Positions 17,326-26,649 of a stretch of DNA of 64,000 nt are shown here, in pieces. The first letter of the stretch is position 1; each line of letters opens with the position of its first letter. The DNA is from Pseudodesulfovibrio hydrargyri. Lineage in GTDB: Bacteria > Desulfobacterota > Desulfovibrionia > Desulfovibrionales > Desulfovibrionaceae. The notes below the pieces were generated by a model. The model was not told where the DNA came from and ran no database searches. It saw only the letters and a list, made by a program, of their open reading frames with translations. The translations under genes and the position numbers were made by a program. Where the stretch lies: assembly GCF_001874525.1 (NCBI RefSeq), contig NZ_LKAQ01000004.1, forward strand, positions 856,805 through 920,804, written 5' to 3'.

Positions 17326-18306
17326 TTAAATTATCTCAGCGCCGCTCAGTACTGCAACAAACCGCTTGAAGACATTCATGTCGACATTCTCCCGCATCTC
17401 GTTGCGTATGAGGGAGAGGGCCTCGTAGGGTTCCATGGCTTCGGCATAGGGGCGGTCCGAGGTCAGGGCGTCGTAGATGTCGGACAGGGAAATGATGCGC
17501 ACCGCCAAGGGCACGTTGTCGCCCCGGATGCCCGCCGGGTAGCCCGAGCCGTCCATGGTCTCGTGATGAAACAGGATGCAGTTGATCGTGTTCTGGGTCA
17601 TGGGCAGGTGCGCGCACATGGACACCCCGTGCACCGGGTGCTCCTTGATGATTTCGCGTTCCGCCGTGGTCAGCGGCCCGCGCTTGTTCAGGATGCGCTT
17701 GGGAATCTTGGCCTTGCCCACGTCGTGCAGCAGCGCGCCCAGCCCGTATTCGAAGACCTCGCTCTCGGTCATCTCGAAGGTCTGGAACAGGGCCACGGAA
17801 TAGACGAAGACGTGCATGCAGTGGGTGTATGTCTTGTAGTCGTGCGAGATGAACGGGGCCACGGCGGACAGGGAGTTGTCCTTGGCCAGGAACTTGATGG
17901 AATTGCGTACGATCTCGGTGATGCGGTCCAGGTGCCGGGCCCGTAGCGCGCTCGGCAGCTTGCGGTCGAACACGTCCTGCAGGACCACTGTGGTGGCCTC
18001 GAAAAATATCCTCGAGCGCGCCTCGATGGGCAGGGTCTCGTCCAGCAGGATCCCGCCCAGGTTGCGCTCGATGTACTTCTCGTACTCGGCCCGCTCCGAA
18101 CCCTGGACGTACACTTCCTTGATCCCGTTCTTGTGCAGGTTCTGGCGGTGGCGGGTGGTGAATTTCTGGCCCGAAGAAGTGTAAAGGACGAAGTCCCCAC
18201 CCTGCCAGAGGTAGACGGAGAAGTTCCCCAAGGCTTCCGGAAACAGCATGACCGGAGAGACGGGAAAGTAGGATACCGGCCGAGCGGCGCGGGAGTTCGT
18301 ATCCAT
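17326..18306 (-). CDS. HD-GYP domain protein (putative c-di-GMP phosphodiesterase)
   Basis: A 326-residue cytoplasmic protein. The first 150 residues have no named domain but contain the pattern DFVLYTSSGQKFTTRHRQNLHKNGIKEVYV, often seen at the N-terminus of HD-GYP proteins. The HD-GYP core has HDVGK (194-198), EHPVHG (222-227), HHETMDGSGYP with GYP at 255-257, and SLSDIYDALTSDRPY. All metal ligands look intact, so c-di-GMP hydrolysis is likely. It is a single gene with an AT-rich upstream region of about 200 bp. Confidence 0.88.
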   Translation of the reverse strand: MDTNSRAARPVSYFPVSPVMLFPEALGNFSVYLWQGGDFVLYTSSGQKFTTRHRQNLHKNGIKEVYVQGSERAEYEKYIERNLGGILLDETLPIEARSRIFFEATTVVLQDVFDRKLPSALRARHLDRITEIVRNSIKFLAKDNSLSAVAPFISHDYKTYTHCMHVFVYSVALFQTFEMTESEVFEYGLGALLHDVGKAKIPKRILNKRGPLTTAEREIIKEHPVHGVSMCAHLPMTQNTINCILFHHETMDGSGYPAGIRGDNVPLAVRIISLSDIYDALTSDRPYAEAMEPYEALSLIRNEMRENVDMNVFKRFVAVLSGAEII

Positions 18307-18515
18307 TCCCGGAATGCATATAATATTAGTTGAGCGATTGCTAGTAAAAATCAGGACAATGTCTAGAAGATAAAGTACAATCTATGTTTCGACATGTGAC
18401 AAGGTCTGCACAAGGCCGCTGATACTGCCGGGCCCGCGCGGGTTCCGGCCCTTCTTGTGCAACAAACCGGAACGCGCTAGTGTCATGTGCATCCCGTACC
18501 CTCCAGGAGAACCCC

Positions 18516-19277
18516 ATGAAAAAATGCCTGCTCGCCTGTCTGCTCGTCCTGTTCGCCGCCACCGCCCGGGCAGAAGACCCGCTCCGTTTGCTGGCGGACA
18601 GGGATTTCGCGCCCTATTCCATGGTCATCGACGGCGTGCCCTCGGGCATCGACGTGGATGTCTTCACCGAGGCCGCCCGCCGGGCCGGGCTTGAAATCGA
18701 AATCCAGGCCAGGCCCCTGGAAACCGTCCTGGAAAGGGTTCAGAACGGCCGCTGCGACGGCGCGCTCGCCCTGTTCCGCAGCCCGGGCCGCGAACGCTAC
18801 GCGCTGTTCATGGAAGCCACCCCGATCCACTACAGCGACTACGTGCTCTTTACCAAGGTCGGTGCCAAATTTCCGTTCAATTCCTACCAGGATCTGGCGG
18901 GCAAGGTCATCGGCCTGGCCGCCGGGCTCGACCTCGGACCGGAGTTCGCCGCCGCCCGCGCCAAGGGCGACATGCTCGTCAAGGAATACCCGGACCAACG
19001 GGCCATCCTCGCCGGACTGCTCGGCGGCGAGATCGACGCCTTTGCCGGCAATATCGACGTCACCTACTACCGGCTCAAGGCCATGGGCCTGACCAGCTCC
19101 GTGGTCTACCTCAACCGCAAGCTCCTGACCGGCAAGCCCTCTTACGCCGTGCTCTCCCGGGCCGCCAAACGCCAGGACAAGGAAGAGATCATCCAGGCCC
19201 TGGAAAAAGCCCTGGACCAGATGGCCAAGGACGGCACCTACAACGCCATCGCCCGGCGCTACCTCCTGCGCTTCTAG
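18516..19277 (+). CDS. Periplasmic amino-acid-type solute-binding protein (SBP_bac_3)
   Basis: A 253-residue protein with a signal peptide ending at ARA (about residue 19) and a family 3 solute-binding fold: LLADRDFAPYSMVIDGVPSGIDVDVF at the start, GALALFRSPGRERYALF in the middle, and a C-terminal helix ending AIARRYLLRF. The ATG at 18516 follows the site CCAGGAGA. There is no transporter permease or ATPase gene beside it, so it may serve a remote transporter or a sensor. Repeat module A lies directly downstream. Confidence 0.8.
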   Translation: MKKCLLACLLVLFAATARAEDPLRLLADRDFAPYSMVIDGVPSGIDVDVFTEAARRAGLEIEIQARPLETVLERVQNGRCDGALALFRSPGRERYALFMEATPIHYSDYVLFTKVGAKFPFNSYQDLAGKVIGLAAGLDLGPEFAAARAKGDMLVKEYPDQRAILAGLLGGEIDAFAGNIDVTYYRLKAMGLTSSVVYLNRKLLTGKPSYAVLSRAAKRQDKEEIIQALEKALDQMAKDGTYNAIARRYLLRF

Positions 19278-19309
19278 GCGCAGGCGGGCCGTCTGGTCAC
19301 GAAGTCGGG

Positions 19310-19676
19310 GCTCCGCCCCGAACCCCGCTGAGGCGCTGCCCCAGACCCCGCCAGGGAACCTTTTGAAAAGGGTTCTCTGAACCCTCCCAAACTTTTTGTG
19401 TCGCTGCGGCGAAGGCGCGGGTGCGGGAAAGCGGATTGTCGCGAGTGGGGGTTGGAAGTCGCCCGGCCAGGAGGCGTCCCGTCGCGGCTTTCCGCCGCCG
19501 CACGAACCTGAGCGAAGCGAACACGGGATTCTTAAGGCCCTCGGCCTTAAGCGGGGACGCGTCGGGTCTTAGGCCGAGCTTGCTCGGTCTTAGAGCCGTC
19601 GACAGCAGCGATAGGGCAGCGCCCTGGTCTCTCCGAAGGAGCCCGCCGGGAGGGACGCCGGAGGCATTTCCTGCCG
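19310..19676 (+). repeat. Intergenic repeat modules A and D, diverged copy
   Basis: About 400 gene-free bases. Module A covers about 19312-19420 (GCGCTGCCCCAGACCCCGCC, TTTTGAAAAGGGTT, CCCAAACTTTTTGTGTCGC). A diverged module D follows to 19676 (CCTGAGCGAAGCGAACACGG to GACGCCGGAGGCAT) and carries an extra insertion of short GGCCTTAAG/CTTAGGCC-like inverted repeats. No coding signal. Confidence 0.7.
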
Positions 19677-19686
19677 GACGAAAGGC

Positions 19687-20526
19687 TTACAAATCCACCA
19701 ATTCCACGTCGGTCTCGGCGATGGGCGTGCCCAGGAAGCGGGAGCCGGTGCGGGCGAAGCGGGGGACGTCGTCGGTGGTCAGGTAGCGGGTCGCGCCGCA
19801 GCCGTTTTCAGGGCGGCCGAGGTGCAGGCGGTCGAGTTCCCGGTACACGGTTTCGGCGGTGGTTGCGGCGGAGTCCACGATGGTGGTCCGGGTCGGGACC
19901 ACGTTGCGGATGGCGGGGGCCAGCAGCGGGAAGTGGGTGCAGCCGAGCACGAGGGTGTCGGGGATGACGGGGTGCCCGGTGCCGGACGCGGGTTTGAAGA
20001 TGGGGTCGAGGTAGCGGGCGGCCACGGCTTCGGGCACCTGGCCGTCGGTCCAGCCTTCCTCGGCCAGGGCCACGAACAGCGGGCAGGGGTGGCCGATGAT
20101 CCGGGCCTGGGGCCTGAGGGCGTGGATGGCGCGCTGGTAGGCCCCGCCCGCGATGGTCGATTCCGTGGCGATGACCGCCACGGCCTGGTTCACGGTGGCC
20201 TCGCAGGCGGCGTGCGCGCCGGGCTCGACCACGCCGATGACGGGCACGCCGGGGTTGGCCTGGCGCAGGGCGTCCAGGGCCACGGCCGAGGCGGTGTTGC
20301 AGGCCACCACGAGCAGCTTGACCCCGCGTTTGATCAGTTCGCCGCCGCACTGCACGCCGTAGCGGGTGACGGTCTGGGGCGACTTGGTCCCGTAGGGCAG
20401 CCGCGCGGTATCGCCGAGATAGATGACGTCCTCGCACGGCATGCGTTCGCGCAACGCCTTGAGCACGGTCAGTCCGCCCACGCCCGAATCGAACATGCCG
20501 ATGGGCAACTTCGCCTGATTCTTCAT
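19687..20526 (-). CDS. murI: Glutamate racemase
   Basis: A 279-residue cytoplasmic enzyme that interconverts L- and D-glutamate to supply D-glutamate for peptidoglycan. GMFDSGVGGLTVLKAL starts the fold; the two catalytic cysteines are in VVACNTASAVA and VLGCTHFPLL. The pattern YLGDTARLPYGTKS is also typical. The ATG at 20526 follows GGAGTCGGGAAA; an upstream in-frame start at 20580 adds a tail without family character. Confidence 0.92.
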   Translation of the reverse strand: MKNQAKLPIGMFDSGVGGLTVLKALRERMPCEDVIYLGDTARLPYGTKSPQTVTRYGVQCGGELIKRGVKLLVVACNTASAVALDALRQANPGVPVIGVVEPGAHAACEATVNQAVAVIATESTIAGGAYQRAIHALRPQARIIGHPCPLFVALAEEGWTDGQVPEAVAARYLDPIFKPASGTGHPVIPDTLVLGCTHFPLLAPAIRNVVPTRTTIVDSAATTAETVYRELDRLHLGRPENGCGATRYLTTDDVPRFARTGSRFLGTPIAETDVELVDL

Positions 20527-20637
20527 TTTCCCGACTCCATGCGCTGCGGTTCTCTCCTTCGCGCCGCAAAGTCTACACATTTCCTTGAAAATGTCTAAAC
20601 CAATCGCGACAAGCGGCGGAGGGGACGGGGGGGCGTC

Positions 20638-21888
20638 TTATTCGGCCTTGGAGTAGCCGAGCATCTTCTGGGCCCAGCTGCGGGACTGGATGTAGAGCAG
20701 TTCGGCCTGGAAGGAGTCCAGGGAGAGTTTTCTGAGGCGCTGGGCGGTTTCGCCCCACTGGCCGCGCTCGTAGCTGGCGGCCAGGCGCAGGAGGTCGTAG
20801 AGATCCCCGTTGCCGTCCAAGGCCTGGACCACGGATTCCTCCAGGGGCAGGGACTTGATGATGTCGTGCATGTTCATGCCGAGCATGGCGTCGAGCAGGG
20901 AGAAGAGGCCGGTCATGAACAGGGTGTCGGGCTCGCACACGGCCCGGTTGGAGCTGGAGCAGATGGACTCCAGAAACTTGGCCCGGTGTACGGCCATGTA
21001 GGCCAGTTCCGCGGCCTTGGGCGAAGGGTTGAGGTCGGCGATGACCGCGCTGCGCAGCCATTGTTTGGACTGGATCGTGCCCATCATGTCCAGGGCCCTC
21101 TTGGCCGAGGTGATCTTGTGGGCGAGGCCGATTCCCACGGAGTTGATGTAGCGGAACAGGCGGTAGGTCAGGCTCGGATCGGAACGCAGGATGGCGGCCA
21201 GGCGCGCGGGCTCGAAGTCCGGCCTGGCCAGTTCGCCGAGGACCTGGAGCTTGGTGGTCTCGGCCGCGGTCAGCTTGCGGCCGGGGATGATTTCCGGACG
21301 GCTGAAGAAGAACCCCTGGAACAGGGAGAAGCCCATGTCGCGCAAGGTTCTGAAGGTCTCGTTGTCCTCGACCTTTTCGGCCAGCAGTGTCACGTCGCCG
21401 GGCAGTCCGGCCATTCCTTCCCTGATGCGCTTCGGATCCGCGTCCAGGGCCAGGATGTCCATCTTGACGATGTCGGCCAGCTCCACGAAGGGGCGCAGTT
21501 CGTCCTGGCCGAAGAAGTCGTCCACGGCCAGGGTGTAGCCCGCGTCCTTGAGACGCCGGGCGGCGGCCAGGGTCTCCTTGGAGGGCCGGACGTTCTCCAG
21601 GATCTCGACCACGCACCGTTCCTTGGGCAGGGCGAAACCGGCGTCGTCCACGAGCAGCTTTTCCGGGAAGTTGATGAGGATTTTGGCCGCGTGATCCATG
21701 CCCTCGGTGGCCAGGGCCAGGCCGTCGGCGATGACCGAGGCCGTGGCCTGGGACTCGTCACTGATGACGGCCACGTTGTCCCGGCCCGCGCGAAAGAGCA
21801 GTTCGTACCCCCATACGGACTCGTCCGGCCGGAAGACCGGCTGCCGCGCGATGAACATGGATTCAAACGGTTCGGTCTTGTCCTGCAT
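20638..21888 (-). CDS. EAL-like plus HDOD domain signalling protein (YuxH/CdgJ type)
   Basis: 416 residues. The N-terminal half has an EAL fold (MFIARQPVFRPDESVWGYELLFRAG), but the EAL triplet is ELL and the usual DDFG-TG catalytic segment is DDFFGQ, so c-di-GMP hydrolysis is doubtful. The C-terminal half is an HDOD domain (ILRSDPSLTYRLFRYINSVGIGLAHKITSAKRALDMMG). Proteins of this layout act in motility and surface behaviour. The ATG at 21888 was chosen because the EAL-like domain starts at once after it. It is the last gene of a three-gene signalling operon, 52 bases after the HD gene. Confidence 0.82.
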   Translation of the reverse strand: MQDKTEPFESMFIARQPVFRPDESVWGYELLFRAGRDNVAVISDESQATASVIADGLALATEGMDHAAKILINFPEKLLVDDAGFALPKERCVVEILENVRPSKETLAAARRLKDAGYTLAVDDFFGQDELRPFVELADIVKMDILALDADPKRIREGMAGLPGDVTLLAEKVEDNETFRTLRDMGFSLFQGFFFSRPEIIPGRKLTAAETTKLQVLGELARPDFEPARLAAILRSDPSLTYRLFRYINSVGIGLAHKITSAKRALDMMGTIQSKQWLRSAVIADLNPSPKAAELAYMAVHRAKFLESICSSSNRAVCEPDTLFMTGLFSLLDAMLGMNMHDIIKSLPLEESVVQALDGNGDLYDLLRLAASYERGQWGETAQRLRKLSLDSFQAELLYIQSRSWAQKMLGYSKAE

Positions 21889-21940
21889 GCCTTGTCGTCT
21901 CCCTGTGTGTTCCGGCCCGGGGGGAGGGCCGGGAAATCCG

Positions 21941-22852
21941 TCAGCAGAACGGCTCATGGCCGTGGTTGCGCCGAAGTCTGGCCGTGAACGCGTCCAGGTC
22001 GTCTCCGCATTCGGCCAGAATCTTGTCCAGGTAGGCCAGGTTGTTGTCGATGGCCTCCCGGTAGAGGTCCTTGTCCACCTGCTGGCGCGTTCGGAAATAG
22101 TCGAGCATGTAGCGGTCCGCGCCCCGGAACTCCTTGTCCAGCCTTTTGCGGGCCACGTCCTTGTAAAAGGACCGGGTCTTGAGCACCAGGTCCAGGGCGC
22201 TGCCGTAGCCGGGCAGCTTGGCCTCCTGGAACTCCTCGAAGAGCAGGAGGAGCTTTTCCAGGTAGTAGCGGTCCGCGATCTGGGCCAGGAGGTCGGCGGT
22301 GCCTGTGAAATGGCCCATTCTGCGCATGTTTTCGGTGCGGAAGACGATCTTGGCCGGGGACATGGCCAGGATGGTGCAGCGGATGCAGTCGGCGATGTCC
22401 TCGATGCCCTGTTCGTCCAGGGTCCCGTTCAGGTACCAGCGCATGAACTGGATGGAGCGTTCCTCGTGGCCCACGGTGTGCTTGGCCCCGGTGCCCTGGG
22501 TGTCGTCCACGTCCTGGATGAGCCCCACGTCGTGGAACAGGGCGGCCAGAAGCCCCTTGAGGCAGTCGGTCTCGGAAAAGCGGTGGTCCCGGGTCATGGC
22601 CCCGTAGATCAGGCGCGCCGAGGCCAGGACCACGGAGCAGGTGTGCTCGAAGTTGTGGTATTTGGTGTTGCTCGCCCGGTATCCGGGATAGCGGCCCGCG
22701 AAGAGCCGCTCCACGTCGGCAAAGGCGCGGTGGAATATCCGGCCGTCGTAGCCGGGGAAGAACGCCCGCGTGAGGTCCTCGGTCTCACGGCGCACGCACT
22801 CGGCGTCCACCGGGTCCACAAAATCGTAGAGCTTCATCTCGGACCCTGCCAT
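21941..22852 (-). CDS. HD-domain phosphohydrolase, PDE-like
   Basis: 303 residues. The segment KYHNFEHTCSVVLASARLIYGAM followed by LLAALFHDVGLIQDVDDTQGTGAKH resembles the YHN-H and HD motifs of cyclic nucleotide phosphodiesterases and related metal-dependent HD hydrolases. The substrate is unknown. It lies three bases after the HD-GYP gene and 52 bases before the EAL-HDOD gene, so a shared signalling role is likely. Confidence 0.72.
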   Translation of the reverse strand: MAGSEMKLYDFVDPVDAECVRRETEDLTRAFFPGYDGRIFHRAFADVERLFAGRYPGYRASNTKYHNFEHTCSVVLASARLIYGAMTRDHRFSETDCLKGLLAALFHDVGLIQDVDDTQGTGAKHTVGHEERSIQFMRWYLNGTLDEQGIEDIADCIRCTILAMSPAKIVFRTENMRRMGHFTGTADLLAQIADRYYLEKLLLLFEEFQEAKLPGYGSALDLVLKTRSFYKDVARKRLDKEFRGADRYMLDYFRTRQQVDKDLYREAIDNNLAYLDKILAECGDDLDAFTARLRRNHGHEPFC

Positions 22853-22855
22853 GGG

Positions 22856-24094
22856 CTACGTTCCGGGGGTTTCCACCCACCTGTCGCGGATGGCCTTGAT
22901 GACGTCGAAGATTTCCAGGAAGATTTCCACTATCTCTGGGTCGAAATGGGTGCCCGCGTCCTTTTCCAGTATGCCCAGGCACTTTTCGTCCGGGAACGGG
23001 TCCTTGTATGACCGGGGGGAGGCCAGAGCGTCATACACGTCGGCCACCGCGCAGATACGCGCGGACAGGGGAATGCCCTCGCCGCTCATGGGCGCGCCGC
23101 CGAGGGTCGGCTCTTCGGCCCAGACCTGGTCCAGTGGGATGGAGGGGTAGCCCCTGCCCGCCCATTTCTCGTGGTGATACAGGGCGATCTCCTGGGACAT
23201 GCGGTCCAGCTCCGAGGTCTGGTTCCTGAAGAGACGGGCCCCGAAGATGGTGTGCCACTTCATGATGTCGTATTCCTCGTCGGTCAGCTTGGCGGGCTTC
23301 TTGAGGATGGCGTCGGAGATGCCGACCTTGCCCACGTCGTGGAGCATGGCGGCCAGGCGCAGGTTGTCGCGGGTATTCTTGATGTCCTTGGCGGAGAGGC
23401 CACGGCGGGCGGCCCAGGTTCCGTAGATTTCCGCGCAGTACGCACCCACCCTCTGGACATGCGCCCCGGTCTCGGCCGGGTCGCGCAGTTCGGCCATCTG
23501 CATCATGCGCAGGATGAGCTCGCGGTTCATGAGGCCGCGCTCGATGGCCACCGAGGCGTTGTTGCAGAACAGCGGGATGTAGGTCTTGGCCTCGTCGGAA
23601 AAGGGGACCACCGCGCCGGACTCGTTCTTGGCGTTGATCAGCTGCATGACCCCGACCAGCCTGCTCTCCTGGGCGATGAGCGGGATGGCCAGCATGCTGG
23701 TGGTCCGGAAGCCGGATTTTTCGTCAAAGGACTTGTTGAAGGAAAAGGGGAGGGTCGGGTCCAGTTCGTAGGCATCGTCGATGGACAGGCTCTGGCGGGT
23801 CTTGGCCACGTAGCCCACGATGGACTGCTCGCTGATGGGGATGCCGAAGTTCTGGTACAGGGCGGCGTTGGCGGCTTCGGTCTTGAACAGGGTGTCGTTC
23901 TGGACGTAGCTGAAGATCAGCCGGTCGTTGTCCACCAGGAAGATGGACCCGGCGTCCGCGCCGGAAAACCGCCTGGATTCCTGGAGAATCTTGTCCAGGA
24001 TCGTGTCCACGTCCTTGAGTTGGTTGACCTCGTCGGTGATCTTGAGGATCGTCAATACCGCGTCGTCGCGGCCTTCCAAACGTTCAATGCCCAT
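22856..24094 (-). CDS. GAF and HD-GYP domain protein (putative c-di-GMP phosphodiesterase)
   Basis: 412 residues. The GAF sensor domain spans roughly residues 15-170 (DTILDKILQESRRFSGADAGSIFLV). The HD-GYP domain follows, with AAMLHDVGKVGISDAILKKP, HTIFGARLF, and HHEKWAGRGYP. An insertion of about 20 residues separates GYP from the usual IPLSARICAVADVYDAL. Catalytic ligands are present. First gene of the operon that continues with the HD and EAL-HDOD genes. Confidence 0.88.
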   Translation of the reverse strand: MGIERLEGRDDAVLTILKITDEVNQLKDVDTILDKILQESRRFSGADAGSIFLVDNDRLIFSYVQNDTLFKTEAANAALYQNFGIPISEQSIVGYVAKTRQSLSIDDAYELDPTLPFSFNKSFDEKSGFRTTSMLAIPLIAQESRLVGVMQLINAKNESGAVVPFSDEAKTYIPLFCNNASVAIERGLMNRELILRMMQMAELRDPAETGAHVQRVGAYCAEIYGTWAARRGLSAKDIKNTRDNLRLAAMLHDVGKVGISDAILKKPAKLTDEEYDIMKWHTIFGARLFRNQTSELDRMSQEIALYHHEKWAGRGYPSIPLDQVWAEEPTLGGAPMSGEGIPLSARICAVADVYDALASPRSYKDPFPDEKCLGILEKDAGTHFDPEIVEIFLEIFDVIKAIRDRWVETPGT

Positions 24095-24205
24095 GTCGGC
24101 CCTCCGGGTTGCTACTGCTCCATATATCCCCTATTCCCAAGGGAAAATCAAACATTCCGTCCGGCGCGGCAGTGGGGCGGACGGGAAAAAGGGGATGGCC
24201 GGGTT

Positions 24206-24553
24206 CTATATCTCCGGGATGCCCTTGGGAATGAGGCAGACGAAGACCAGAGGCGCGTCGCCGGTGTTGGTCACGTAGTGCTCCTCGTCCGGGGCCACGT
24301 AGACCACGCTGCCCGGGCCGACGTCCAGTTTGTCGCCGTCCTTGATGACGTAGCCAGTGCCCGCGTGATAGAATTGCTGGTGCTCCCACGGGTGGGCGTG
24401 CAGCGGAATCTGGGCGCCGGGCTCGAGCTCGATGACCCGCATGCAGAAATTGACGTCGTCGTCCTCCTTGCCGATGACCACCCGGCCGGTCACGCCCGGC
24501 CCGGCCACCTTCAGCTCCACGGGGTCCACGTCCGTATACTTTATTACTTTCAT
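24206..24553 (-). CDS. Cupin domain protein
   Basis: A 115-residue single-domain cupin. The first metal-binding motif is IPLHAHPWEHQQFYHAGTG, with two histidines and a glutamate nearby, and the second is GSVVYVAPDEEHYVTNTG with a further histidine, so a metal site is likely. No substrate can be assigned. It stands alone between the signalling operon and a repeat-filled stretch. Confidence 0.8.
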   Translation of the reverse strand: MKVIKYTDVDPVELKVAGPGVTGRVVIGKEDDDVNFCMRVIELEPGAQIPLHAHPWEHQQFYHAGTGYVIKDGDKLDVGPGSVVYVAPDEEHYVTNTGDAPLVFVCLIPKGIPEI

Positions 24554-24569
24554 CGTCGTTCTCTCCTGC

Positions 24570-24790
24570 CTGTTGACGTTGCGTCCCCCCTGAAAGGGGC
24601 GGACCTAGGCAGGCTAGCACAGCCCCGGTGCGGACGCCAGACGCCACCGACCGGGCTTTTCGGGCGCAAAAGGGACTTCCCTGCGAAGCGAGACAAAACC
24701 GCGCCGCAGGCGCATAAACGGGATGCAAGGGTGCGGACCCCCTGCCCGCCGGAGGCGAAATCATCTGAAATCGCCGCGCAGCGGCTTCCC
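24570..24790. repeat. Intergenic repeat module C, inverted copy 2, with flanking sequence
   Basis: The 328-base gap between the cupin and hcp genes holds an inverted copy of module C at about 24700-24790 (CCCTGCCCGCCGGAGGCGAA). The part at 24575-24700 has a short hairpin (CCCCTGAAAGGGG) and no coding signal. Confidence 0.6.
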
Positions 24791-24828
24791 ACCTGCCTTT
24801 CGCTTTCATCGCAGGAAAGACGCCAAAC

Positions 24829-24859
24829 AAAAAGGCCCGCCGGTTTGCACCGGCGGGCC
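24829..24859 (-). terminator. Rho-independent terminator of hcp
   Basis: GGCCCGCCGG (24834-24843) pairs with CCGGCGGGCC (24850-24859). Reading the minus strand, the stem is followed by five T residues. Confidence 0.9.
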
Positions 24860-24881
24860 GTGTTTTCGTTTATCCCTTGGT

Positions 24882-26489
24882 CTAGCCCAGGATTTCGGCC
24901 AGGTCGGCCTCGGGGGTGGTGATCGGGGCGATGTTGTAGTTCTCGACCAGGAGGTTGAGGACGTTGGGGGTGATGAAGGACGGCAGGGACGGTCCGAGCT
25001 TGATGTTTTTGATGCCCAGGGCGAGCAGGGACAGGAGGATGGCCACGGCCTTCTGCTCGTACCAGGACAGGACCAGGGAGAGCGGCAGATCGTTGACTCC
25101 GCAGTCGAAAGCCTTGGCCAGGGCCAGGGCGATCTGGACCGCGGAGTAGGCGTCGTTGCACTGGCCCACGTCGAGCAGGCGCGGGATGCCGCCGATGTCG
25201 CCGAGCTGCTTGTCGAAGAAGCGGAACTTGCCGCAGGCCAGGGTCAGGATGACCGTGTCGGCCGGGGCCTGCTCCACGAACTCGGTGTAGTAGTTGCGGC
25301 CGGGCTTGGCCCCGTCGCAGCCGCCCACCAGGAAGAAGTGGCGGATGTCGCCGGACTTGACCGCGTTGATGACCGTGTCGGCCACGGACATGACCGCGTT
25401 GCGGGCAAAGCCGGTCATTACCGATCCCTTATCGATATCTGCTTCAAACCCCGGCATGGCAAGGGCCCGCTCGATGACGGGGGTGAAATCGTCATTGCCC
25501 ACATGGACCGCGCCGGGCCAGCCGACCAGGCCGGTGGTGAAGATGTTGTCGATGTATTTCTTGGGGTCCTGGATGCAGTTGGTGGTCATCAGGATGGCGC
25601 CCGGGAACTCGGCGAATTCCTTTTTCTGGTTCTGCCAGGCCGTGCCGTAGTGACCGGCCAGATGCGGGTACTTGTGCAGCTCGGGGTAGCCGTGGCAGGG
25701 GAGCATTTCGCCGTGGGTATAGACGTTGATGCCCTTGCCCTCGGTCTGCTTGAGCAGGGTCTCGAGATCCTTGAGGTCGTGGCCCGAGACCAGGATGGCC
25801 TTGCCCGCGGTGGGGCCGAGCTTGACCTCGGTGGGAACCGGATGGCCGTAGGCCGAGGTGTTGGCGTCGTCCAGCAGCTCCATGGCCCGGATGTTGATGC
25901 GTCCGCACTCGAGCCCGGCCTCCACGGCCTGCTCCAGGGTCAGCCCGGTGGCCAGGGTGGCGGCCAGCAGCCCCTGGAACTTGGCGTACAGTTCGTCGTC
26001 CTCGCGGCCCAGGATGGCGGCGTGGTCCATGTAGGCGGCCACGCCCTTGAGGCCGTAGGTCAGGGTGTGCTTGAGGGACTTGATGTCCGGGTCGGGCTCG
26101 GGATCGGACTCCACGCCGACCGCCTTGCCCTGGGCAACCAGGCCGGGGATGTCGAGGGCGGGAGCCATCACGGCCGGGCCACCGAACTCCACGCCGGACA
26201 CCTTGGTCTTGAGCCCTTCGCGCAGGGACACGCACTTGTTGATCAGGGTGACGAACCGGGCGTCGTCGAAATTCACGTTGGTCAGGGTGGAGAAGACCGC
26301 CTCGGAGATGAAGCGGTTCACTTCGTTGTCCTCGATGCCCTGCCCGCGGGCGGCCACGGCCACCTGGGCGAGGCCTTTGGTCAGGTGGAGGAGAAGGTCC
26401 TGGAGGGTGGCGGTGGAATCGGTCTTGCCGCACACGCCGATTTTGGTGCAACCGCCCTTGGCGGTCTGTTCACACTGGTAACAAAACAT
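24882..26489 (-). CDS. hcp: Hybrid cluster protein (hydroxylamine reductase), class I
   Basis: A 535-residue cytoplasmic iron-sulfur protein that reduces hydroxylamine and nitric oxide and protects anaerobes from nitrosative stress. The N-terminal cluster motif has cysteines at 3, 6, 14 and 20 (CYQC, GGC, GVC), the spacing of class I Hcp from strict anaerobes. Further conserved cysteines for the hybrid cluster occur later (ECGRINI, MLPCHGYPEL, LACGKFRFF, LLDVGQCNDAYSA). A Crp/Fnr-type half-conserved palindrome lies upstream at 26561. The usual hcr reductase gene is not adjacent. A good terminator follows. Confidence 0.95.
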   Translation of the reverse strand: MFCYQCEQTAKGGCTKIGVCGKTDSTATLQDLLLHLTKGLAQVAVAARGQGIEDNEVNRFISEAVFSTLTNVNFDDARFVTLINKCVSLREGLKTKVSGVEFGGPAVMAPALDIPGLVAQGKAVGVESDPEPDPDIKSLKHTLTYGLKGVAAYMDHAAILGREDDELYAKFQGLLAATLATGLTLEQAVEAGLECGRINIRAMELLDDANTSAYGHPVPTEVKLGPTAGKAILVSGHDLKDLETLLKQTEGKGINVYTHGEMLPCHGYPELHKYPHLAGHYGTAWQNQKKEFAEFPGAILMTTNCIQDPKKYIDNIFTTGLVGWPGAVHVGNDDFTPVIERALAMPGFEADIDKGSVMTGFARNAVMSVADTVINAVKSGDIRHFFLVGGCDGAKPGRNYYTEFVEQAPADTVILTLACGKFRFFDKQLGDIGGIPRLLDVGQCNDAYSAVQIALALAKAFDCGVNDLPLSLVLSWYEQKAVAILLSLLALGIKNIKLGPSLPSFITPNVLNLLVENYNIAPITTPEADLAEILG

Positions 26490-26560
26490 GGTTTCACTCC
26501 TTTGTTTTGGTGAATTGCTCTCGATGCGTCCAAGGCTAGGGCATCCAGCGGAACAGGAGT

Positions 26561-26574
26561 ATGATTTAAGTCAA
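26561..26574 (-). promoter_or_regulatory. Crp/Fnr-type (HcpR-like) binding site upstream of hcp
   Basis: On the minus strand the sequence reads TTGACTTAAATCAT, eight of ten matches to TTGAT-N4-ATCAA. It lies about 70 bases before the hcp start, a normal position for activation. The Crp/Fnr gene at 61877 has the matching type of recognition helix and its own perfect box. Confidence 0.55.
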
Positions 26575-26649
26575 AAAAGGGGGAAAAACGAAAATACTGA
26601 TCTTGACCCGCAGGTTGTGGTCCGGGCCCGAAAGGACTATCCTTCCGGC

